A stretch of DNA of 64,000 nt, from NCBI RefSeq assembly GCF_014905175.1, contig NC_057790.1:10473298-10537297 (forward strand), written 5' to 3'. Position 1 is the first letter of the stretch; every line of letters begins with the position of its first letter. The position numbers were made by a program, and so were the translations under genes. Shown here piece by piece: positions 56,101-64,000 of the stretch. The notes below the pieces were generated by a model. The model was not told the DNA's origin. It saw only the letters and a list, made by a program, of their open reading frames with translations, and did not search any database. This DNA is from Aphidius gifuensis (Eukaryota > Arthropoda > Insecta > Hymenoptera > Braconidae).

Positions 56101-56673
56101 TGAATTTCATAAATATAACTTAATCTTTTATTTCAATTGTGTCATTTTTTTTTTTGTTTTTAAAAATCAATCGGATTTCAAATATTTTAAAAATTTTAAA
56201 TGATACATAAATAAAAAAAGAATTCTAATTCACCATGTATTTGTAATGACTAAAAAACAGGTGTTATACCGATAAAGAAAAGACTCCAATTGCAAGTGGG
56301 ACCAACATTTTTATTTATTCCATTGTCATAAAATAATCAGTCTAATCAAAACAAAAGAAATACAAAATAAAACAAAAATAATAAAGGAAGAAATAAATTT
56401 TGAGAACGAATTTTTTTTATATCTGTTAATAGCTGTATATATGACTCGTTTGAATTTCTTCGAGAAAAACTAGTATAAAAGAAGAGTGTGTTAGTGTTGA
56501 GTGCAGAAGAAGGAATATACGAAAAAGAAAAAGAAAAATCACAAGTGCATTTTGTTTTGGAATATTTAGATTAGAAATATATCTATAACGATTGTGATTA
56601 CTTAGAAACTTGATATAAGAAGTAATAAGGCTGTAACAAGACAATCCCACCATGAGACATTTGTAAACCGGGT
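53156..56673. other. 5' flank of the receptor exon; no coding sequence seen
   Basis: About 3.5 kb with fewer recognisable repeats than the rest of the window. The interval 53,930-54,140 is less AT-rich and could hold an untranslated first exon or promoter of the receptor gene (for example the initiator-like CATTCCAGTCTG near 54,083), but no TATA box or splice junction could be defended. Short open stretches are Tyr/Phe/Ile-rich noise. Confidence 0.4.
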
Positions 56674-56769
56674 ATGTTGGCCGAGGCCTTCTCGAGATGC
56701 AACGAGTGGCACTTAAGTATAAAATTCAAGACAAGCAAAACCATATCTACAATACCAAGAGGCCGTGCA

Positions 56770-56955
56770 CAACGAGACCACTTCCACCGTCATTTTCATC
56801 GGCGTCATCATTGTCATCAATACTATTATCATTATCCTTATCACTATTACGATCATCGTTATCACGATTATTGTCGTCACCATCATCCTTATCGTCATTA
56901 TCATCATCACAAACAAAATCCTCACCATTACTATTATCAAAACAATCATTATCAA
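56770..56955. repeat. Degenerate (CAT)n/(ATC)n trinucleotide tract
   Basis: About 60 imperfect trinucleotides (CATCATTATC, ATTATCGTC variants). It keeps long open frames on both strands (His/Tyr-, Ile- and Ser-rich), which are artefacts of the repeat. Confidence 0.85.
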
Positions 56956-57243
56956 TTTTTCTATTATTACTGTTCTTTCTATCCCAACGAGCTACGTCCC
57001 CAGTGCTATTGGCACGTACAAAAACGAAGCTACCGATTTTATTTCGGACAGTCCCTGTTTTCTTTAGTTATACTTATGCTTTTGTTGCTACTGGAACCTT
57101 GCGCTGTCCAGCAGCAGTTACAACCTTGGCATCAAGAAGTCAAACGAAAACAATACAAATCGTCATTGATAGAAACAGTGCGATAGCACAAATTGGAGTC
57201 AGAGGTGAAAGTCATATCACGAATTATTGATAGTACAAGTGTC

Positions 57244-58446
57244 ATGAATGCCAAAAAAAGCGTCAGTAAACTACTATCGACAGGTTTTTTTGATAAGAAT
57301 ATGAGCAATTTGATAAATTGGTTCCCTGCGATTAACATCAATTACCTGCAATTTGCATCTTCACTATCATTATCACTATTGGGTTTATCAACAGACACAT
57401 TAATCACGGAAAAAAAAGCACTTTCGCTGTTATCAAAACCATGGTCAACAGCATTAACAAGGACACATTTAATAAGACCACTATCAATATACATTTTCCA
57501 TATAGTCAATGACATTGTTAAAAACGTACAAGAAACTGTCAACACTATCGAGACTTATTCGACCATAGCATGTAATGGTACTACGTATCATTGTAGCGAG
57601 GGTCCAGTGATTGATTTGATGAATCATACCCCTAAAAATCGTGGATTTATAAAAGTGGACCTAGTATTTGGATCTAGTGACAAAATAACTGATAACAACG
57701 ACTTCGATAACAACGAAGACCGAAACCAAAAAGATTTGTTAATTGAGTCTTCTTCGATAAGCAACAATTACAAACTATATCAACGACTACGCTTAATTGC
57801 GTTACTTATTGGAAACATCAGCTTGCTTTCATCAGTTAATGTTGAACGTAGTTTTACTATCATGGAGGAAAAATTTGCAAACATTAGTTTATTTAATGAA
57901 ACAATTTATAATTGTAGCAATGATACAAATGAGACGTATATAATTATCGGTGATAGTATGTATCCATCTGGTTACAGTTTAATTCAAATTATATTTGCAT
58001 CAATATTTGCGACAATACTTATGATAACTGTTATTGTCGGCAATATGCTCGTTATTATTGCAATTGCAACAGAAAAAGCATTGAAGAATATACAAAACTG
58101 GTTCATTGCGAGCTTGGCAGTAGCTGATTTTTTTCTTGGTCTTATAATCATGCCTTTTTCACTTGCGAATGAAATTATGGGTTATTGGATATTTGGATAT
58201 TGGTGGTGTGATATTTATTCAGCAATGGATGTTTTATTATGTACGGCAAGTATAATGAATTTGTGTTTAATAAGTTTGGATAGATTTTGGAGTATAACTC
58301 AAGCAGTTGATTATCTAAAAAAACGTACTCCGGCTCGTGCAGCACTTATGATAGCTCTCGTTTGGTTATTATCTGCAGCTGTTTGTATTCCTCCGTTACT
58401 TGGATGGAAAAGGCCAAGACAAAAGGAAGAGTACCCAAAATGCAAG
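57244..58446 (+). CDS. OctA2R: Alpha2-adrenergic-like octopamine receptor, N-terminal exon (to TM4)
   Basis: A class A amine GPCR at the plasma membrane that binds octopamine and, by family knowledge, lowers cAMP through Gi. A ~240-residue extracellular N-terminus carries at least seven N-glycosylation sites (NGT, NHT, NIS, NET, NCS, NDT). TM1 is at residues ~245-268 (VGNMLVIIAIA), TM2 at ~285-308 (LAVADFFLG with the conserved Asp; PFSLANEIMGYWIFG), TM3 at ~322-345 with the disulfide Cys, the amine-binding Asp (codon 58,228) and DRF in place of DRY, and TM4 at ~365-388 (VWLLSAAVCIPPLLGW). The PFSLANE, WSITQAVDYLKKRTPAR and DVLLCTASI signatures match vertebrate alpha2 and insect Oct-alpha2R rather than tyramine receptors. 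The exon ends in ECL2 at AAG|GTAAGT. TM5-7 are not in the window. The ATG at 57,244 is the first in frame; 57,301 is an alternative. No signal peptide is evident. Confidence 0.9.
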
Positions 58447-58452
58447 GTAAGT
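58447..58452 (+). promoter_or_regulatory. Splice donor of the receptor exon
   Basis: CAAG|GTAAGT is a near-consensus donor. The frame stops two codons later (TAA at 58,453), and the receptor homology ends exactly here, supporting an intron. Confidence 0.85.
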
Positions 58453-59600
58453 TAACTAACGAATTGTAATTGCAATCTTTCATTTAAAGTCTTTATTAAC
58501 TGTGATGTTTTATTAAATAAATAATTATAAGTGACTTGACAAAATACGACTACATTCGAGCACTACAATGACTACTCCAATATATTTATTGAAATTCAAT
58601 TGAATTAGATGTACGGAGATACTATCAAGTTACTATGAATTATGAGAAAAAGAGCCCAGGTTAATCTGAGTCAAATTTCGACGGCCAACATCCATTGGAC
58701 GTCGAAAATCGAGCTTGAAACGGCGTCGGAATATGACACCGAAATCCCTCGAATCGACGTCGATCGAGATGGAGCCTCTTGCGATCTCTATAGATTTTTT
58801 TTTATTCCAAATAATCGTTCATACATGACAAAATTGTAAAACTCTGCAAGTAGTTTTAAAAGCAATGGAAAGCTCCTTGATCAGTTTTTCAATTTTTTCA
58901 AAGAAATTATTTATTTTAGAGCTGGAAACGACACCAAAGCAGTTTTGACTTCGTTTCGTTTCAGTTTTTCGGGACGAAATCGTAACAAAGCTGTCTTCTG
59001 AATCAAAGAAACGAAACCGATACAAAACTCGACTTTTCAGACTGAAATTTGCTAAAAGTTTCGTTAGTTTCAGCTTCGGTAAAATATTTTTTAATTTTTT
59101 TTTTAATTTTATGAGTCATAAAAATATTGATGTTTCTATTAATCCTAATGTCTATGAAATTCAATATTTGTATGATAAAGAAAAATTAAAAAATATATTA
59201 TAATTCGTAATGAAATTCTCAAGTTTACTCAAAATATAAAGCCGTTACTCTGGACAAAAATACTTAATCATGCTTAGTTCCTCCAATTTGAAAAAAAAAA
59301 AACAGAACATGGTTTGTTTTCTTTTTTTTTTTAGATTTTTTATTACTCTTCTAACGTAAGAGAGTGGAGAAACGTTGTGAGTGTTATATGCCCACAACTC
59401 GTTACAATTTAGTTTTTATATGTATTACAAACCAGCTAGTGGTCGACAAGTTTAAACCGACAGATTTTTTTTTCGTTAACAAATTGCTTTGTGTTACAAA
59501 ATTATAAATTGGAATTGTCTGATAATAGCAAACCAACAAAAAAAAAACATTTGTACGGAAGTAATCTATTGTGATTATGATTAGGAAAATGGTGCAATAA
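58453..59600. other. Receptor intron sequence
   Basis: No TM5-coding exon was found. The segment 58,640-58,840 is GC-richer and contains TCGACGTCGA and TCGAAAATCGAGCTTGAAAC words with related inverted material at 58,915-59,060 (CGAAACTTTT/GAAACGA-type words), perhaps an old repeat. Confidence 0.6.
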
Positions 59601-59804
59601 TGTAACAACAACAATTATATTATTGATATTTAATAAAGAGTAAAAGTATATTAATTACAGGTGGAATGTTTGACATCCTCGCTTGAGGTGTCGCCAGAAA
59701 GTGTATGTACTTTGTGTGTGCATGAATGTATATGTGTGCGTATGTGATGTCACCAAGGCAACTGTTTGTATCTGTGTGTGCGTCGTTAAGTTCAATTTCC
59801 AACA
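59601..59804 (-). repeat. Copia 3' LTR
   Basis: About 204 bases, TGTTGG...TTACA on the minus strand; contains an AATAAA signal (59,631-59,636 on the minus strand) and a CACACATA-type stretch. The flank AATAA may be one half of a target duplication, but the other half is missing. Confidence 0.75.
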
Positions 59805-59820
59805 CGCCCCCTCAAACTTG

Positions 59821-60772
59821 CATTGGTGAGTCCAAATTTACTGATGCAATTGTTATGAGCTGGCCCTGCCAGTCCTTTAGTCATCACATCTGCCATTAAC
59901 TCTTCAGATTTGATGTATTTCAAGTTTACTAACTTCTTCTCCACTGCTTCTCTTACCAGGTGATAACGTATATCAATGTGCTTGGTTTTAGCATGATGTA
60001 TTGGATTATATGCTAAAGCATGGGCACCTTGATTATCATTTGATAAATTCACTGTATTGTAAACGTTGTCATTTGTAATCTCTTTGACCAACCTTGATAA
60101 ATACATTGCTTCTTTTGTGGCTTGTGACAAAGCCACATATTCTGCTTCTGTTGACGAACTAGCTACCATTTTTTGCTTTTTAGTTTGCCAACTTATTGCA
60201 CAATCTGATAACAAAAATATATATCCAGTATATGATTTTCTGTCTTGAAGACATTGACCCCAGTCAGCATCCACAAATCCCTCAAGTGATTTGTTTCCTT
60301 TTATATACTTTAAACCAACATCTCTGGTTCCTTGTAGAAATCTTAATATTCTTTTAGCTGCTGACCAGTGTTGTGCATTATTATTATTATTAAATTGACT
60401 CAAGAAGTTTACAGCAAACATAATATCTGGTCTGGTACCCACTGCCAGATACATGAGACTTCCAATTAATTCTTGATATTTATGTCCTTCATGTAACACT
60501 TGATTTTCTTGTAATTTATTATCATCAAATTGTAAATTTCTTTCAATTGGTGTTTTAACAGGTTTACAATTTTCTATGCTAAATTTTTTCAACATGTCAC
60601 TTATATATTTTGTTTGTGTTATTGTCATCACATCATTTTCTTGTTTTATTTCAAGACCAAGACAATAACTTGCTTTACCCAAATCTTTGATCTCAAAACA
60701 ATTTTTCAACTTCATTTCAATTTCATGTGTCCAACTTTCACCTGTGGATGATATCAATATATCATCTGTCAT
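59821..60772 (-). pseudogene. Copia Pol C-terminus: end of reverse transcriptase and RNase H
   Basis: It begins in the RT palm with a truncated catalytic box (only DDILI remains), followed by FEIKDLGKASYCLGLEI, SLMYLAVGTRPDIMFAV (RT thumb), and RNase H with VDADWG, SYTGYIFLL and SSSTEAEYVAL (catalytic Asp and Glu) and HHAKTKHIDIRYH. The frame ends with LRGRVGN at the polypurine tract. RNase H removes the RNA strand during reverse transcription. About 25-30 residues that normally join this to the upstream fragment, including the first part of the YVDD box, are missing near 60,765. Confidence 0.88.
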
Positions 60773-62405
60773 ACTTTGACTGTACCATATTCAAGCTTGT
60801 TAACACACTATTTAACTTTTTGTACCATTGTCTACTGGCTTGTTTCAATCCAAAGCCATACAAAGCCTTGTTCAAGTGACATACTTGGCTACCATCTTTC
60901 AACTTGTTTAACATTTGTTTTGCTTGATATGAACAATTATTATTTTCTTGTACAATCATTTTTAATGATTCGTGTATATATTCAGGTATTTCCATGTATA
61001 TATTTTCTTCTAAATTAGCATTTAAAAATGCTGTATTCACGTCTATTTGGTGTACCTTCATGTCAAATTGTACTGGCAGTGACAAAAACACTCTTACTGT
61101 GCTCAGCCTCACTACTGGTGCAAATGTATTGTTATAATCCAACCCTGGACGTTGTGAATAACCTTTAATTACAAAACGTGCTTTTCTTTTATTTATTTTA
61201 CCTGACTCATCATATTTATTTTTTAATATAATTCTACTACCAATAACCTCTCTGTCATTTGGTCTAGTTACAATATTCCAGGTTTTATTGTTGAGCATTG
61301 CCTCAAATTCTTTTTTTATGGCAATCTTCCACTCATTTGTATCATCACCATTTAATGCATCTTCAACTCGTACTTCACCAATACATGCTGATTCTTCTTC
61401 ATAATTTAACGTCTTTTGATGTTGAACATTTTGATATACTTTACGTGGTCTACCACGTCCACCAGTTCTAATTATCATTGGACGTCCTTTGCCTCTTGGT
61501 GTTACATTATCTTGTTCAAGATCTGAATTTATTATTTTGTTCATCTTTTCTTGATGCTTATTTACATTTTGATTACTTTTACTTATTGAAGCAGGACTGA
61601 ATCCTTTAAAACCTTCATTTATACTGGTATTATTATCATAATTTTGTATCACGTTTTCTTCATGTTCATTATCTTCATTGTTTATAAACTCATTTTCTGA
61701 CAACAAATGTTCTTCATTAATAATTTTTATATTGTTATTATCAACATCATCATCAAGTATAATAACATCTCTACTTATTTTTAACTTGTTTTCATGTGTT
61801 AACCAAACACGATATGCTTTAGTTTCACTTGTTCCTGTTGTCATCTTGTCATCATCATATCCAAGAAAAATACATTCTTTTGTTCTTTCAGCCATTTTAT
61901 CCTTGTTTGGATCTTTATTCAAACAATGACCTTTTGATCCAAATATTTTTAAATGTTTAATATATGGTGTTTTACCATTCCACAATTTATAAGGTATTTC
62001 TCCATTGATGCCTTTTGATGGACACCTGTTTCTTAAATAATTGGCAGTAGCTATTGCTTCAGCCCAAAAGTGTCCCTTTAAATTTGCTTGTAATAGCATG
62101 CACCTTGCCATATCATATAATGTCCTGTTCTTTCTTTCTGCAATACCATTTTGCTGTGGTGTATGTGCCACAGTTAGTCTTCTAATAATTCCAGCATCAG
62201 ATAAAAACTTATCAAATTCATTATTTAAATATTCAGTTCCCCTGTCACATTGTAATTGTTTAATCTTCATGTTTGTCTGTGTTTCCACTATGCTTTTATA
62301 TTCTTTGAATGCTTTTAAAGCTTGATTCTTGTGCTTTAAAAATTTTACAGTGCACATTCGAGAAAAATCATCGATAAATGTAATCACAAACCTCATACCA
62401 CCTTT
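60773..62405 (-). pseudogene. Copia Pol middle part: integrase core and reverse transcriptase
   Basis: The integrase core has GMRFVITFIDDFSR, CDRGTEYLNNEF (second Asp) and PQQNGIAERKNRT (catalytic Glu), then the conserved KIFGSKGH and a GYDDD-type region. An acidic Asn-rich linker includes an AT-hook-like GRGRPRK at about 61,450. The reverse transcriptase starts at KKEFEAMLNNKTW with KARFVIKGYSQRPGLDY, FAPVVRLSTVR and QIDVNTAFLNA. The first integrase Asp lies in the neighbouring frame (HTDLAGP), so a frameshift near 62,405 breaks the gene. Confidence 0.88.
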
Positions 62406-63682
62406 GGAGGGTGTAAGGTCCAGCCAAGTCTGTATGTATAATTTCAAGTAATTTTGTTTTTCTTTGTGACTTCTTTGGGAATGACCTTTGACAACATTTT
62501 CCTTTAATACAAATTTCACATTGTGGTGTTTCAATGTCATTAAAATTTATATTTAATTGTTTCAACAACAATCTTAAATCTTTATAATTAACATGACCAA
62601 GTTTTTGGTGCCACAACAACAAACTTTTATTTTTATTTTCACTTGACAAGTTTGCTTTTTCAATTTCTTCACTAACAAAATATAAACCATTTTCTTTTCT
62701 TGCAACAACAACAAACTTATTATCTTTATCTAATATTTTTGCTTTATCTTTATCAAACAATATTGTAAAACCATTATCTGTAATTTTTCCAACTGATAAT
62801 AACTGTGTTCTAAGGTTAGGTACCAATAGTGTATTATCCAATCTCACTATTCTGTTTTCATCATTATTTTTAATTTTAATTTTTATTGTTCCTTGTGAAT
62901 CAATAGCTGCTGTTGTATCATTAGCCATATTTACACTTGTGCCAATACATCCCTTTTTATTTATAAATTTATTTTCATGAGAGCTCATATGTGACGTTGA
63001 CCCGCTGTCAAGACACCATTTATATTGTTTATGTTCATTTTTGTATGTATGCATTGACGATTCACATGTAGCGACTTGTGAATACCATCCAGTTTCATCC
63101 GCCATTTGTGTCGTTTCATTATTATGATTCACATTAAAATTACAGTCGGCAATTTTGTGGCCAACTTTACCACACTTGTAACATTTTATTTGAAACTTGT
63201 ATTTATTATAATTATTTGATGCATTATGATTATTATTTTTACCTTGAGTTTTTTCAATGTTTTTATTATTATTGTTGTATCTATTTTGTTTCCAACTTTG
63301 TTTATTATTACATGTTGACACAAAAGCATTTGTTTTATTATTATTTGTATTTTCACAATCTTTAACTTGTCTTGCATCACTTTCTTCAAGGATTTTTATT
63401 TTTAAAGCCTCTGGATTTGGCAATGAGTCACGACTTTCTATGGCACATCGAAAGTTCTCGAAACTTGCCGGAAGATTATACAACAGCATAACTGACAACA
63501 TATCCTCGTTGATGACTATGTCCATGTCCAACAATTTATCTACTGAACTCATAAACTCACTTATATGCTCTCTTACATTTTGATTTTCATCCATTTTATT
63601 CAAGATTAATTTTTTCAACAACGTGGCTTTTCTTGCCGGTCCACTTGATTGATATATCTCATGCAATGTGTTCCAGATGATA
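62390..63682 (-). pseudogene. Copia Gag, protease and integrase N-terminus (5' end lost)
   Basis: The UBN2-type gag region starts abruptly at TLHEIYQSSGPARKATLLKK (about 60 residues of the usual N-terminus are gone). It continues with LLYNLPASFENF, one CCHC zinc knuckle (CYKCGKVGHKIADC), the aspartic protease WCLDSGSTSHMSSH, the integrase zinc domain (LLWHQKLGHVNYKDL; CEICIKGK) and IIHTDLAGPYT with the first catalytic Asp. An Asn-rich stretch precedes the zinc knuckle. There is no ATG in a normal gag position. Confidence 0.87.
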
Positions 63683-64000
63683 AATTTTTTTTTTTTTATT
63701 TATTTAAAAAATTGTAATAAACAAATCTAATTTGAAAGAATTTTCCATTCTTATTTAAGCTTTAAGGTTGTTTTTAAATCGCATGACCGGGCGACGTTTT
63801 GGGATCACAAGGGTACTTACAAACGCATGTTAAATAAAAAAATTATAGCGCACCCTCATGCCTAAAATCTTTTCACTTTACTGATGCGTCATAAGTAGTG
63901 TGAGTTTTGCCGGCTTATATTTACAGACACTAATACTACTCTAGCAATAAACATTCAGAGGGAAGTTCCAAAACCGTACATTTCTTGTAAGAGAAGGATA
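63683..64000. other. Right-hand end, unrecognised
   Basis: Poly-T/A junction with the truncated Copia, then AT-rich DNA of no known family. No gene seen. Confidence 0.5.

Larger units (their letters stand above)
59601..63682 (-). mobile_element. Copia-type LTR retrotransposon, 5'-truncated
   Basis: Minus-strand gag-pol followed by one LTR (59,601-59,804). The purine-rich TTTGAGGGGGCG (59,805-59,816, minus strand) directly precedes the LTR start TGTTGGAAAT. No second LTR is found; homology stops near 63,682 in the gag gene, followed by a poly-A/T run. It lies antisense to the octopamine receptor and about 1.15 kb past its donor, so probably inside that intron. Confidence 0.9.

Noticed and set aside
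56674..57230. Several 100-180-codon frames (His/Tyr-, Ile-, Ser/Leu-rich) upstream of the receptor exon
   Set aside because: They are read through the degenerate CAT/ATC trinucleotide tract in different frames and have no family resemblance; the receptor frame begins after a stop at 57,184.
57781..57880. NVERSFTIMEEK resembling the hAT transposase C-terminal motif
   Set aside because: It is part of the receptor's N-terminal extracellular region in a continuous frame; the resemblance is only a few residues.

Overview
The window looks like eukaryotic, insect nuclear DNA. It is very AT-rich, genes have GT-AG introns, and the only clear host gene is an exon of a biogenic-amine receptor of the insect alpha2-adrenergic-like octopamine type. 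The mix of transposons (P-element/THAP, BEL/Pao, Gypsy, Copia, Jockey/CR1-like LINE, CACTA-like DNA elements, tRNA-derived SINEs, many fold-back MITEs) fits a hymenopteran such as a parasitoid wasp, but that placement is inference. No tRNA or rRNA gene, CRISPR array or prokaryotic operon was seen.

Layout. 1-4.2 kb: degenerate intergenic DNA with a fold-back repeat split by a 303-bp MITE. 4.2-8.8 kb: a non-coding 4.55-kb element with ~185-bp terminal inverted repeats, itself holding a 1,085-bp MITE. 9.2-13.6 kb: a P-element/THAP9-like transposase in at least two exons; its large exon is the only long undamaged transposase frame in the window. 13.6-17.2 kb: tandem and palindromic AT-rich repeats. 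17.2-17.84 kb: an exact-looking 319-bp tandem duplication. 18.5-25.1 kb: a damaged LINE split by a 3.19-kb CACTA-like transposon with TA target duplications. 25.26-40.24 kb: a three-level nest, in which a CACTG-ended DNA element contains a Gypsy retrotransposon (minus strand), whose 5' leader contains a BEL/Pao retrotransposon (plus strand); every level has recognisable ends and target duplications. 40.3-53.2 kb: a mosaic of inverted-repeat elements, a seven-copy ~200-bp satellite, SINEs and minisatellites. 53.2-57.2 kb: 5' flank of the receptor gene. 57.24-58.45 kb: receptor exon (long glycosylated N-terminus through TM4) ending in a GTAAGT donor. 59.6-63.7 kb: a 5'-truncated Copia element in antisense orientation, probably inside the receptor intron.

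How it fits together. This is a transposon-dominated stretch around one neurotransmitter receptor gene. The retrotransposons carry gag, protease, reverse transcriptase, RNase H and integrase, but each has stops, frameshifts or deletions. The points most worth following up are the intact THAP/P transposase, a UGA-CUAG stop between BEL gag and pol that looks like a readthrough signal, tandem SAP domains at the head of the Gypsy Gag, a tRNA-derived SINE family, and recurrent palindromes built from the word TAGCTAAGG.
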